DNA of 64,000 nucleotides from an uncultured Actinomycetes bacterium (GCA_937907435.1 CALCIA010000190.1:1-64000), one strand, 5' to 3'. Shown: positions 35,097-45,100, numbered from the stretch's first letter. Notes: generated by a model not told the origin, from the sequence alone. Translations and numbers: made by a program.

Positions 35097-35888
35097 TCAA
35101 GGGTCGATCGGCTCGGCGCCGCGGTAGACCTCGGCGGGGGTGCGGTAAGCCAGGCTCTGGTGCAAGCGTTCGTGGTTGTAGAACCCGAACCATGCCTCAA
35201 GGCCGACTTCCAGCTCTTTTACGCCGTGGTATGATTTCAAGTACACGTCCTCATATTTAAGCGACCGCCACAGCCGCTCGACGAATACGTTGTCCAGCGC
35301 CCGCCCTCGGCCGTCCATGCTCACGGCGATCCCTTCCGCTTCCAATCGGCTCGTGAAGCTCCGCGCCGTGAACTGCACGCCTTGGTCGGTGTTGAAGATC
35401 TCGGGGCGTCCTCCTTCCAGGGCCGCGTCCAACGCCTCCAGGCAGAACCGGCCGTCGAGCGTGTTCGACAGCCGCCAGGAGAGCACGAACCGGCTGTGCC
35501 AGTCGATCACCGCCGCCAGGAACATGAAGCCTTCGGGCATCGGGATGTACGTCACGTCGGTCGACCAGACCTGGTCGCGCCGCTCGATCGCCACGCCTCG
35601 GAGCAGGTACGGGTACACCTTGTGGTCCAGGTTCCGCATGGTGGTCCGCGGCCCGGGATGGATCGCCGCCAGCCCCATGAGATTCATCAACCTATGGACT
35701 CGTTTGCGATTGACCTCCTCCCCCCGCCGCGTCAGCCAGGCCGTCATCCGACGGCTGCCGTAGAACGGCGTCTTCAGGTATTGCTCGTCGATCAGCCGCA
35801 TCAGCCGGAGGTTCGCGGTCGATGCGACGGCCGGTTCGTAGTACAGGCCCGACCGCGAAAGCCCCAGCAGCTCGCACTGGCGGCGCAC
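35097..35888 (-). CDS. IS3-family transposase OrfB (DDE integrase), 263 aa
   Basis: Catalytic DDE transposase. The first Asp is in WSTDVTYIPM, the second in NTDQGVQFTA and the Glu in VERLWRSLKYEDVYL. An HTH_21-type region precedes them (RLMRLIDEQYLKTPFYGSRR). The annotated GTG at 35888 gives MRRQCELLGLSRSGLYYE. The open frame continues upstream to the A-tract shared with orfA, so the natural product may be an OrfAB fusion made by slippage. OrfB is in the +1 frame relative to OrfA. Confidence 0.85.
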   Translation of the reverse strand: MRRQCELLGLSRSGLYYEPAVASTANLRLMRLIDEQYLKTPFYGSRRMTAWLTRRGEEVNRKRVHRLMNLMGLAAIHPGPRTTMRNLDHKVYPYLLRGVAIERRDQVWSTDVTYIPMPEGFMFLAAVIDWHSRFVLSWRLSNTLDGRFCLEALDAALEGGRPEIFNTDQGVQFTARSFTSRLEAEGIAVSMDGRGRALDNVFVERLWRSLKYEDVYLKSYHGVKELEVGLEAWFGFYNHERLHQSLAYRTPAEVYRGAEPIDP

Positions 35889-35937
35889 GCTCAGGCGGGG
35901 GTGGCCCGGCTCGATCCAGGAGCGGCGCGACCGGACG

Positions 35938-36222
35938 TCAGCCGCCGGATTTTTTTTTCACCCAAGCCAACTCCATCTGAAGCCGGCCGATCTGCTCGTA
36001 CAATTCGGTCTGGAGCTTCTCGGGGTCGGGTCGGCGCCCGGCCGACCCGTTCTCGAAGATCCCCTCCAGGCCGTCCAGGAGTTGCTTCTTCCACTGGCTG
36101 ATCTGCACCGGGTGGACCTGGTGCAACTTGGCCAGTTCGGCGATCGTCTTGTCCTGCCTGGCGGCCTCCAAGGCGACCTTCGCCTTGAACCCCGCCGAGT
36201 GCCGCTTGCGGATTCGTCCCAT
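35938..36222 (-). CDS. IS3-family transposase OrfA (HTH), 94 aa
   Basis: DNA-binding subunit with a helix-turn-helix (TIAELAKLHQVHPVQISQWK at about residues 26-45) and a C-terminal leucine-zipper-like helix (EKLQTELYEQIGRLQMELAW). It ends WVKKKSGG at a run of nine A residues (minus strand, plus-strand T run at 35950-35958), the usual place for frameshifting into OrfB. Confidence 0.85.
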   Translation of the reverse strand: MGRIRKRHSAGFKAKVALEAARQDKTIAELAKLHQVHPVQISQWKKQLLDGLEGIFENGSAGRRPDPEKLQTELYEQIGRLQMELAWVKKKSGG

Positions 36223-36379
36223 GACTCGCCCTCGATAAGACCTCCCTCAAGGATAACTTACCGAGTGGTCCGAAATCTGGGGGCCACTATACTGACCCCC
36301 CAGCCAAGCCGCTGTTCCGCTGCGTCTTCCTAAATTCAATAGTTACCAAAACAGTCGATCCGGTCCGCTAGGTCTGAAT

Positions 36380-36775
36380 TTATGAACATAGCTGACTTTC
36401 CGTCCGCGTCTCGGCGATCGTCCCGAAGGCCTCTTCGATCACCTGGAGTAGCCAATGCAGCAGCGTCCGCAGCCGCAACCGCTCCAGCCGGATCAGCCGC
36501 CCGCCCCGCTGCGGCGTCGATAGGACCGCGAAATGGAGCCACGCCCACTCGTTGCGCGGCACCAACGCCAGCCCCACGTACAACAGCCGAAGCTCCGGGC
36601 GGCGCGTCGACGTTCGCCGCCGCGTCTGGTTCATCTGCCGATAGCTCGACTCGATCCCGAACCGCGTTCGGTAGGTCTCCCGCACCCAGACGCACGACTG
36701 GCCGGTCACGCCCCAACAGGCATACACCAGCGTCTGCCGTCCGTGCCGCTTCCACTGCCCGCGGTAGTTGCGGTA
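36380..36775 (-). pseudogene. C-terminal remnant of an IS4-type transposase
   Basis: The sequence includes YRTRFGIESSYRQM, which fits the IS4 Y-(2)-R-(3)-E-(6)-R/K signature around the third catalytic acidic residue, and then a long conserved C-terminus (LYVGLALVPRNEWAWLHFAV). The catalytic N-terminal two thirds is missing. Upstream of about 36775 the frame continues for 36 codons but loses similarity to a transposase and overlaps a different gene on the other strand, so the junction is near 36775. Confidence 0.65.
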
Positions 36776-36779
36776 CGAA

Positions 36780-37136
36780 GAAGCACCTGCCGGCCAACCG
36801 GTGCCGGAAGCACCGTCCGTCAAGTCGGCCAAGTTACGGATCGCGGTGATCGGGCCGGATGCCCAGCAGGGGAGCCACATCAAGTCGAAATGCCAGGGGC
36901 GGGCGTCGGTCGGGATCGTCGATCGCTCGCAGAAGGGGAAGAAATTCCCCGATGTGGATTACGTCATCATCACCCGGCACGCCGACCACAACTGGTACGA
37001 GGCTGCCCACGCGGCTATGAAGCAGAAGGGAAGAGACCGGGTTATCCGGCTGGCTGGAACGGGAGTGGATAGCGTGGTCGGCGTGATCGAAGACCTTCTC
37101 AAACCGAAAGACAACGGCGTCCCCGCCCCGAAATAG
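36780..37136 (+). pseudogene. 5'-truncated conserved protein, about 118 aa left
   Basis: The block LRIAVIGPDAQQGSHIKSKC, then VDYVIITRHADHNWYEAAHA and GRDRVIRLAGTGVDSVVG, looks like a small Rossmann-like domain similar in style to DUF2325 proteins; I am not certain of the family. The frame can be opened from an ATG at 36768, but that lies inside the transposase remnant. No ribosome-binding site is present, so the original 5' end has probably been lost by the insertion. It may still be expressed by chance. Confidence 0.5.
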
Positions 37137-37258
37137 AGAAGCATCCCCGGCTCATCGGGACTCGGCCGGAATGGGCTGGGGTCTTGCGGCTCACGCCCGT
37201 AGGCGGTCTACATCCTGCGACAAGCGGGAGGCAGATTATTCAAGCTCCCGCCTGCGGG

Positions 37259-37717
37259 CTACATCGACATGGCAGGAGATGAGGCGTTGGGTGTCACAAT
37301 ACTCGGCGGTTGTCGGAAGGGGTAGCCGCCCACGGGAGGGCGGGCCATGCCGCCCATCCCACCGACGCCGCTCGGGGATCGCTGGATCATGCCCCCTCCC
37401 GCTCCCATCAGCCCGCGAGGACTGAGAGGACTGAGCGGGGTGAGCATGCCACGCGGAGAGCCGAGGACCGGCCGCATGCCTCCCGCCATCGACGTTCCGC
37501 CCAGTGGAGTCCGTGTGGCGGGTTGAGACATCCGTGGCTGGACGCCAAGGCCGCCACCCGGCCCCCCACTGAATGGGACAAATCCACCGGAACTCCCGCC
37601 GAAGGGAAGATAGCCCCCACTGGTACCATATCCCTGAGCCTGAGCAGAGGAGGCACCAACCACGATGATCCACCCAGCCATGAAGACAGCAAGGTTCGCC
37701 CGCAACAGAGGACGCAT
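37259..37717 (-). CDS. Secreted Gly/Pro-rich protein, 152 aa
   Basis: Signal peptide (LRANLAVFMAGWIIVVGASS, cleavage after AQA) followed by a low-complexity mature part of Gly, Pro, Ser and Met. It includes repeats such as GGYLPFGGSSGGFVPFSGG and GLMGAGGGMIQRSPSGVGG. AGGAG lies 7 nt before the ATG at 37717. There are no cysteines. Similar Gly/Met-rich secreted proteins occur elsewhere in this metal island (47456). A metal-chelating or envelope role is speculative. Confidence 0.6.
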   Translation of the reverse strand: MRPLLRANLAVFMAGWIIVVGASSAQAQGYGTSGGYLPFGGSSGGFVPFSGGPGGGLGVQPRMSQPATRTPLGGTSMAGGMRPVLGSPRGMLTPLSPLSPRGLMGAGGGMIQRSPSGVGGMGGMARPPVGGYPFRQPPSIVTPNASSPAMSM

Positions 37718-37852
37718 GGCCACACTCCTGGGTTCTTTTGATCATTAGACCGAACTTGATTTCGGCCTATCTATGACACTAGCAATGATAGTCCAGCAGA
37801 GCGTGTGCCGGAGCATTGCAGCCGATGAGACCGAGGAAAACTGCCCACTGGA

Positions 37853-39490
37853 TCACCCCCCTGGGTCGTAATGATCTGTGGCCAACGCCGGAGTCGCTGG
37901 CGGCCTCGTCAACATCGTCGCCGCTGTCCCCAGCCGCGCGGGCATTCCGGGGTTTCGATCGTCGCGTTCGGCCGGCGCGGAATCGGCGGGCGGGGACGTT
38001 GGACGGAAGGGACCGGGGGCCGTCGCGGGCGGCGGGGGCGGCGTTGGGACCGACATCGCGGCGGGAGCGGGGGCGGGCGGATGCTCGTTGAGTTGGACCC
38101 CGACGGCTCGTTCCAACAAGGCTAGGGCCTTGCCCAACTCCGACTCGACCTGCGCGATCTGGATCTGAACTTGGAGCACCTCCCGCCAGGCGGCGAGGAG
38201 GCTTAGGTAATCGACGTTGGCCGCTTTGTAATCGCTCACGGTGGCCTCGAAGACCTGCTTGCTCGCGGGCAGGTTGCTCCGCCGGAGCAGGCCGATAATG
38301 TTCTGCTGCACCTTGGCCTGGGTGAACAGGTCTTTAACATCGCGGTTGGACTGGTCGCGCTCGGCCTCGTAGAGTTGGGCGTCGGCGGCGACGCGGGCCT
38401 GAGCCTCGCTGACCCCGGCAGCCAGCTTCTTGCGGTAGACCGGCAGGTTGAACCCAACGAAGAGGCCGACGTTGGGCATGCCGCCGGCCGCCTGACCCAC
38501 CACGGCGTTCCTCTCTGTCATATCCTGATAGATTACCCCCACGGTGACGTTGGGGTAGTAGCGCTTGCGGGCCAGTTCCACGGCCTTCTCGTCGCGAGCG
38601 ATGGTGGCGAGCCGACCCTGGAGATCGGGGCGGCTGGCAACGGCGAGTTGATAAAGCCGCTCGACCTCGGCCGGGGCCGCCGCGATTGGCACCTCAGGCA
38701 GAGTCCTGAGATCCGATTCGGGGCTGACATGGAGCAGCCGGGCCAGTTCGGCGCGGGCCGTGGCGAGTGCCTGGCGAGTGGTCTCCAACTCTCGGTCGAT
38801 GTCCGTGACCGCCACCTCCGCCCGAAGCACGTCCACCTGAGTGGCGGTGGCCGCCTTGTAGCGATCGCGGGCGACGTTGAGGAAGTCCACCGCCAGCCCA
38901 CGGTTCTCGACCAGAAGCGCCTCGGCCCGCTGGTTGAAGTAGAGGTCGAAGTAGGCCCGCTTGACGGCGGCGACAGCATCAAGTTGAGCCGCCGCCAACT
39001 CGAACAGAGCGACCTCGACATCTTTCTCGGCCACCTGCCCTCGCAGCTTCAGCGTGCCGAACCAGGGGAACTGCTGGGCGAGCAGGCCGCCGTAGGGCAT
39101 GTAGCCCATGAGCGAGTATTGGGGAGCGACGGCCGGGATCGGGAAGATCGAGTTCGAAACCACCGGATCTTCCAGCGCCGTGACCTGGGGGATGCGGTGC
39201 TTCAGCGCCAGGACGTTGAACTTGGCCGCCCGGACGGTGCGATTCTCCGCCAGAGCCCGGTGGATATAGGCATCGACCGGCTGCGGCCCGGTGAGTTCGG
39301 GCAGGATCGGGGCGGAGTCCAGGGCCACGGCCATCGGCCCGTCGGGATGGATCGCGGCGGGGACATGGTGGGCGGCGGTCGCCACCGCCTCATCGAGCTT
39401 GGCCAACTCGGGCCGTGGCGTCGTGTGCGCACAACCGATCACCCCGAGGATGAGGCATGCCAGGAGGGTAAGGGGCCATCGTCGATTCAT
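37853..39490 (-). CDS. TolC/CusC-type outer-membrane lipoprotein, 545 aa
   Basis: The N-terminus MNRRWPLTLLACLILGVIGC ends in a lipobox, so the protein is probably lipid-modified at Cys20. Two outer-membrane-efflux repeats follow (RAYFDLYFNQRAEALLVENR and the matching SEAQARVAADAQLYEAERDQ region), each with the coiled-coil pattern. The C-terminal 90 residues are Pro/Ala-rich and disordered. It is transcribed divergently from the second RND operon (39822-46211), whose adaptor and pump have no other outer-membrane partner, so it most likely completes that system. Confidence 0.85.
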   Translation of the reverse strand: MNRRWPLTLLACLILGVIGCAHTTPRPELAKLDEAVATAAHHVPAAIHPDGPMAVALDSAPILPELTGPQPVDAYIHRALAENRTVRAAKFNVLALKHRIPQVTALEDPVVSNSIFPIPAVAPQYSLMGYMPYGGLLAQQFPWFGTLKLRGQVAEKDVEVALFELAAAQLDAVAAVKRAYFDLYFNQRAEALLVENRGLAVDFLNVARDRYKAATATQVDVLRAEVAVTDIDRELETTRQALATARAELARLLHVSPESDLRTLPEVPIAAAPAEVERLYQLAVASRPDLQGRLATIARDEKAVELARKRYYPNVTVGVIYQDMTERNAVVGQAAGGMPNVGLFVGFNLPVYRKKLAAGVSEAQARVAADAQLYEAERDQSNRDVKDLFTQAKVQQNIIGLLRRSNLPASKQVFEATVSDYKAANVDYLSLLAAWREVLQVQIQIAQVESELGKALALLERAVGVQLNEHPPAPAPAAMSVPTPPPPPATAPGPFRPTSPPADSAPAERDDRNPGMPARLGTAATMLTRPPATPALATDHYDPGG

Positions 39491-39755
39491 TGCCGGCCTC
39501 TGGTTGGGGGACTACCGCTTGCGCGCACCGCCTGCGCAATCGGCAACGCCGATCCGATGAGCCCAGGTAAAACCATCGGCATCAGACCCCGCATCACTTC
39601 GGCCGAATGCAACGATCGCAACGATTTTGCCTGGAGCCATGTGGGCTGGCGACGTTTCGACTCGATCCCCTCGATTTTCTCGAACAGTTCCTTCCAGCCG
39701 ACGTATCGATGGGGACGAAGGATTCCCTGGGTCTTGCGACTGAGCTTGACGCCGT
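39491..39755. other. Divergent intergenic region, no gene seen
   Basis: Between the TolC-type gene and the second RND operon. Short frames exist on both strands but none has a ribosome-binding site or recognisable sequence. Its right end carries the promoter at 39756-39783. Confidence 0.5.
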
Positions 39756-39783
39756 TTGACCTGCGGGGTAGAATCCCTAATAT
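39756..39783 (+). promoter_or_regulatory. Promoter of the second RND operon
   Basis: TTGACC at 39756-39761 and TAATAT at 39778-39783 with 16-nt spacing. The -35 side TTGACCTG and the -10 side AGAAnCCCTAnTAT match the promoter at 25101 position for position, which points to common regulation of the two RND operons. Transcription should start near 39790, about 30 nt before the ATG at 39822. Confidence 0.6.
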
Positions 39784-39821
39784 CCGATGATAAGCTGGGT
39801 AATTTTGCCGTGTAGGTTGTC

Positions 39822-40277
39822 ATGACTGGTTCTCGCCATCACTCCCGGCTCCCCTGGGTCGTCCTCACGGCGATCGTGGGGATGCTGTCGATGGCGGGCC
39901 AGGCGTCGGCCTGTACGACTACGAAGCTCGTGAACGTTACCCATGCGTGCTGCGCCGCGAGTCCCTCTCCTGACTGCGGCTGCTGCGACATGGCGAGCGC
40001 CACGTCCCGCCCCGGGCGATCGGTGGCCATCCCGTCGGGCGGAGCCGGCCTCGCTGTCCCCGATCGGCCTTGCGAGTGCCGTTCGAGCGATCCGGCCGCC
40101 CCAACTTCGGAGCCCGAGTCTCGCTCCTCCGAGGATCGCTCCGACCACGTTTGCGGCGACTCGGTTGGACTGACCCTCGATGCTCACCCGGCAATCACGT
40201 TCGCCCGACTCATCCTGCCGACCGCCAGCCCGCCGAAGTCTCCCCTCTACCTGCGCACCTCCCGCCTGCTGATCTAA
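39822..40277 (+). CDS. Secreted Cys-rich leader-gene protein of RND operon 2, 151 aa
   Basis: Signal peptide (PWVVLTAIVGMLSMAGQASA) followed by a dense Cys cluster HACCAASPSPDCGCCDMASA (near residues 42-61) and another pair CECRSSD near 83. The C-terminus ends PLYLRTSRLLI. It is placed exactly like the 127-aa protein before the first RND operon and may share the function, though overall sequence similarity is low. Copper binding by the Cys clusters is likely by chemistry, not demonstrated. Confidence 0.6.
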   Translation: MTGSRHHSRLPWVVLTAIVGMLSMAGQASACTTTKLVNVTHACCAASPSPDCGCCDMASATSRPGRSVAIPSGGAGLAVPDRPCECRSSDPAAPTSEPESRSSEDRSDHVCGDSVGLTLDAHPAITFARLILPTASPPKSPLYLRTSRLLI

Positions 40278-40453
40278 CACTCCCTCACGTCGGGGCGGTC
40301 TCGTCCCGCGCTCGATCGGCGTCCACACTTCGGCTCCCGCTCGGGGTGCTGATCCGACGCCCATCGTCCGCCTGATCCTCATGCTGTCGTCGTTACGATC
40401 TCCACACTGAGGATCCTCGCCGGTCGGGCTGCGCCTGAACCGCCGGGGGGGGA

Positions 40454-42175
40454 GTGAAATCCATGTCTTCCAACGGCCCCTCGGGTCCGTCCGACCCGGT
40501 TGCGCCCGAACCCGTTCACGCGGATGAGGCGGCGCTGACGCGCTGGCAGAAGTTCCGCATGGTCGTCAAGATCGTGGAACTCCGGCTCCGGTTCATCGCG
40601 CTGATGGCGGCAACGGGCCTGGTCTTCGGCTACTGGGATACGATCTGGAACTATTACGAGAAGTGGACCCGCCCGCCCGGCGAGCACCATGCGGCGGCGA
40701 GCGACATCGAATTTTTCTGCCCCATGCACCCGGCGGTCGTCCAGACCGAGCCGGGACTCTGCCCGATCTGCGGCATGCCGCTCTCCAAGCGGAAGAAGGG
40801 GGAGTCGGAGACGCTCCCCACGGGGGTGACGGCCCGCGTGCAGCTTGCCCCGTTCCGGATCTCCCAGGCCGGAATCCAGACCACGGAAGTCGGCTACGCT
40901 CCGCTCTTGGAGACCTTGACCACGGTCGGCTCGGTGACGTTCGACGAGCGACGACTCGCACGGATCTCCTCCAAGACGAAGGGCATGTCCCGCGTCGAGG
41001 CGCTCCACGTGGACTTCACCGGCATGCCGGTCAAGGCGGGCGAGCCGCTCGCCGAACTCTACAGCCCCGAGTTGTACCAGGCGGTCCGCGAACTCCTGCT
41101 CGCCCAGCGTTCCGCACACGAGCGATCGAGGCCGCAGAGCGCCCTGGGCCGTTCGCTCCTCGGCGAGGGAGGCGATCTGGTCGGCCTGGCCCGCGAGAAA
41201 CTCGCGCTCTGGGGGATTACTCCGAAGCAGGTCGATGAGATCCTCGCCAAGGGCAAGGCCGACTACCGCGTGCCGATCCTCTCGCCCATCACCGGGATCG
41301 TGGTCCGGAAGAACGTCGTCGAGGGCCAGTACGTCTCGGAGGGGGAGGCGATGTTCGAGATCGCCGACCTGTCCCACGTCTGGGTCCAGGCCCAGGTCTA
41401 CGAGGACCAATTCGCCCTCGTGCGGGTGGGGCAGGCGGTGGAGGCGCAGGTCGAATCGTACCCCGGCGAGGTATTCCGGGGCCAGGTCGCGTTCATCGAC
41501 CCGGCGCTCAACCCGGCGACCCGTACGGTCAACGTTCGCTACGATCTGGAGAACGCGGACTATCGCCTCCGGCCTGGGATGTTCGCCACGGTCATCTTGA
41601 AGACCCCGGTGGCCGAGACGCCGGCATTTCGGTCGCGGCTGACGATGACTCGCCCTTCGGAGGAATCGGCCCGGCATACGAGTCTCACCGTCGAGGAGCA
41701 GAAGATTTGCCCGGTGACGACCCTCAAGCTCGGGTCGATGGGCGACCCGGTTCCGGTCGAGGTCGAGGGGCATAAGGTCTGGACCTGCTGCGACGGCTGC
41801 CCGCCGAAGCTCAAGGAGACCCCTACGAAGTATCTCGCCCGGCTCGCCCCCGCGCCGAAGGACGCCGTGCTGACCGTGCCGGAATCGGCGGTCATCGACA
41901 CCGGGGCCCGGAAGGTGGTCTATATCGAGACTGAGCCGGGCGTCTTCGAGGGGAGGGAGATCATCGTCGGCCCCCTATCGGGAGGTCGCTACCCCGTGCT
42001 CGAAGGGCTGGCTCCCGGCGAGGCGGTCGCGACGGCCGGCGCCTTCCTGATCGACGCCGAGACCCGACTCAATCCCGGTGCTGTCCCCGCCCCATCCGTC
42101 GGCACGCCCGAGCCGAGTGAAGTCCCGAGACGAGCCAAGACCGCCGCCTTGCCCCGGGGCGCCCACCGGCATTGA
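40454..42175 (+). CDS. CusB-like periplasmic adaptor with CPMHP and YHS-like domains, 573 aa
   Basis: N-terminal membrane anchor (LRFIALMAATGLVFGYWDTI near residues 42-61). Then comes the heavy-metal-binding motif FFCPMHP...LCPICGMPL near 90-117, followed by the adaptor domains. Between the beta-barrel and membrane-proximal parts sits a second module with CPVTTLKLGSMG and VWTCCDGCPPKLKE (about residues 420-458), resembling a YHS-type metal domain. This insertion is unusual in CusB. The C-terminus is His/Arg-rich (PRGAHRH). The pump gene follows 19 nt later. Confidence 0.88.
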   Translation: MKSMSSNGPSGPSDPVAPEPVHADEAALTRWQKFRMVVKIVELRLRFIALMAATGLVFGYWDTIWNYYEKWTRPPGEHHAAASDIEFFCPMHPAVVQTEPGLCPICGMPLSKRKKGESETLPTGVTARVQLAPFRISQAGIQTTEVGYAPLLETLTTVGSVTFDERRLARISSKTKGMSRVEALHVDFTGMPVKAGEPLAELYSPELYQAVRELLLAQRSAHERSRPQSALGRSLLGEGGDLVGLAREKLALWGITPKQVDEILAKGKADYRVPILSPITGIVVRKNVVEGQYVSEGEAMFEIADLSHVWVQAQVYEDQFALVRVGQAVEAQVESYPGEVFRGQVAFIDPALNPATRTVNVRYDLENADYRLRPGMFATVILKTPVAETPAFRSRLTMTRPSEESARHTSLTVEEQKICPVTTLKLGSMGDPVPVEVEGHKVWTCCDGCPPKLKETPTKYLARLAPAPKDAVLTVPESAVIDTGARKVVYIETEPGVFEGREIIVGPLSGGRYPVLEGLAPGEAVATAGAFLIDAETRLNPGAVPAPSVGTPEPSEVPRRAKTAALPRGAHRH

Positions 42176-42194
42176 GCCGAACGGAGACCTGACC

Positions 42195-45100
42195 ATGATT
42201 GAATCGATCATCGAATGGTCGATCCGCAACCGTTTCATCGTCATCCTGGCGTCCCTCGTCGTCGGAGTCGCGGGCTTCCGGGCGCTGATGACGATGCCGG
42301 TGGATGCGATCCCCGACCTCTCGGAGAACCAGGTCATCGTCTTCACCGACTGGATGGGCCGAAGCCCCCAGGAGATCGAAGATCAGGTGACGTATCCGCT
42401 GTCGGTCAACCTCCAGGGGTTGGCCGGCGTGAAGGTGGTGCGGTCGTCGAGCGAGTTCAACTTCTCGATGATTAACATCATCTTCACCGACGAGACGGAT
42501 TACTACTTCGCTCGTCAGCGGGTGCTGGAGCGCTTGTCGATCGCCTCGACGTTCCTGCCGGACGGGGTGACGCCCTACCTGGCTCCCGACGCCACGGCCG
42601 TCGGCCAGATTTTCTGGTACACCGTCGAGGGGGACGGCAAGGATCTCGGCGAACTCCGCGCGATTCAGGATTGGTACGTCCGCTACCAGTTGAACAGCGT
42701 CCCCGGCGTGGCCGAAGTCGCCAGCGTCGGCGGCGCCCCACGCGAGTACCAGATCGACCTGGACCCAAACAACCTCCGCGCCTACGGCATCACCCTCGGC
42801 GAAGTCTACTCGGCCGTCTCACGCTCGAATTCGGCCGTCGGCGGCCGGGTGATCCACAAGGGGAACGCCGAGTACCTGATCCGCTCCGTCGGTTGGATTC
42901 AGAGCCTTAAGGACATCAAGAACACGGTCGTCGCCCAGCGCAACGGCGTTCCGATCTACGTCGAGATGCTGGGGGCGGTGCAGATGGGCCCGGCCTTCCG
43001 CCGCAGCGTCCTGGAGAAGGACGGCAAGGAGGTCGTCGGCGGCGTGGTCATGATGCGCTACGGTGAGAACCCGCTGGAGGTTACGCGCAAGATCAAGGAG
43101 AAGATCACCAGCCTCCAGACCGGCCTGCCGGAAGGCGTGCGGATCGTGCCGTTCTATGATCGCACCCCCCTGATCAGTAAGGCGTTGGCCACCGTCAGCG
43201 ACACGGTGAAGGAAGAATTGCTGATTAGCACGGTGATGATCGTGCTCATCATGGGCCATCTCGGCGGGGCGTTCGTCGTCTCGATCGCGATCCCCCTGGC
43301 GATCCTCTTCAGCTTCCTGATGATGAAGTTGTTCGGCATCCCATCGAACATCATGAGCCTGGCCGGGATCGCCATCAGCGTCGGCATCCTGGAGGACCAG
43401 GCGGTCGTCATGACCGAGAATGCCGCGCACCACCTCACTCGCCACTTCGGCGACCGACCGGTCAGGGGCAACACTCTCGACATCATCATCCCGGCCTGTC
43501 GCACGGTGGGGCGGCCGATCTTCTTCTCCGTCCTGATCACCATCCTCTCGTTCCTGCCGGTGTTCGCGCTATCGGGCCGCGAAGGGAAGATGTTCCACCC
43601 CCTGGCGTTCACCAAGACCTTCGCCCTGATCGGCGTGGCGATCCTGGCCATCACGCTGGTCCCGGCCTTGATCCCGATCTTCCTGCGGGGGCGGATCAAG
43701 TCGGAGGACGATAGCTGGCTGGTGCGGACGATGATCGCCATCTTCAAGCCGATGCTCTCGTGGCTGATGGACCGGCCGACCCTGGTGTGCTGGCTGTTCG
43801 CCTGCATCCTAGGGGCCGGCTATCTCGCCTCGACGCGGCTGGGTCGCGAGTTCATGCCCGACCTGAACGAGGGGACGCTCATGGACATGCCGACCAGCGT
43901 CCCACGGATGTCGGTGACGCAGGCGGCCGATGATTTGAAGGCTCGCGATGCCATTCTGCGCGGGTTCCCCGAAGTCACGCAGGTCGTCGGCAAGGCGGGC
44001 CGGGCAGAGACGGCGACGGACCCCTCGCCGCTGGACATGATCGAGACGATCATCAACCTCCGTGACCGGGACCTCTGGCCCAAGCGGAAGCTCCGGTATG
44101 ACGACGCCTTGGCCCAGACGCGGGCCGTGCTCGACGCCCTGGAGGCCAAGGGCATCCTCCGCCGCGCTCCTTCCGCCGATGACCGGGAGGGCCTGGCCAA
44201 CGAGGCGACCATGACGGTCACGAGCCGGGTGGACGCCTCGCTCCGTGGCCTGGCGATGCTCCGGCTCACGGAGTTCCACCCCGAACTGGGCCGGGCGCTG
44301 GTCGGCGAGGCGGTGGATGAGCTGCTGCGTCGGGCCGATCGCGCGTCGGTTGCCCGTTCGCCATCGGCGGCCGAACGAGAGGCACTGCTCGGCGCCTTGA
44401 CCGCGACCTACAGCGATCGGTTCGTCCTGGAGCCAAGCCTTGATGATGTGACGGCCCTGGTCCGCGCGGCCGCCCGCAAGCTGATGGACTTGGGCGTGCT
44501 CCGGGCGCAGCCCGACCCGCTCGCCCCGCCGGCGACGACTCTGGAGCGGGCCGGGGAGATCGTTGGCGACGTGTTGGGCACCCCCAGGGCGACCCTCTTC
44601 AGCCGAATCACCGATCACCTGGTCGCCGCCCACGAGCGCCGGATGAAAGAGCGGATCAAGACGCTCAACTGGGAACTGTTCGACCGGGCCGTGGGGACCG
44701 CCACCTGGACGGCCATCGAGGAGTTGGTCAAGCTGGGTCGCGACCGCAAGCTCGCGGCCCGCGAGGCGACGACCGAGGAGTTGCGGTCGCTCCGGGCCCT
44801 CCTGGAGAAACCATTCGCCGATCACGTCTTCCTCTGGCGGAAGACCAAGGACGATCTGGTCGCGGAGATGGACACCGCGGTCCAGATGCCCGGCTGGGGC
44901 AACATCTTCACCCAGCCGATCATCAACCGGATCAACATGCTGGCCACCGGCATCCGATCCCCGGTCGGCGTCAAGGTCTTCGGCGACGATCTCAACGAGA
45001 TCCAGCGGGTCAGCCAGGAGATCGCGACCGTGTTGCGCGGGGTGCGGGGCGCCGCCAACGTCGTCCCCGACCAGATCGTCGGCAAGGGCTATGTCGAGAT

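Larger units (their letters stand above)
35032..36287 (-). mobile_element. IS3-family insertion sequence, about 1256 bp
   Basis: Terminal inverted repeats of 26 bp lie at 35032-35057 and 36262-36287 and match at about 20 of 26 positions; the inner end GACCACTCGG is identical. The element begins TG and ends CA, as usual for IS3. It carries an orfA/orfB transposase pair on the minus strand. I see no clear 3-5 bp target duplication, so one flank may have been rearranged after insertion. Confidence 0.85.

Noticed and set aside
39512..39823. 103-codon minus-strand frame between the TolC-type gene and RND operon 2
   Set aside because: No ribosome-binding site, random composition, and it overlaps the promoter at 39756-39783.
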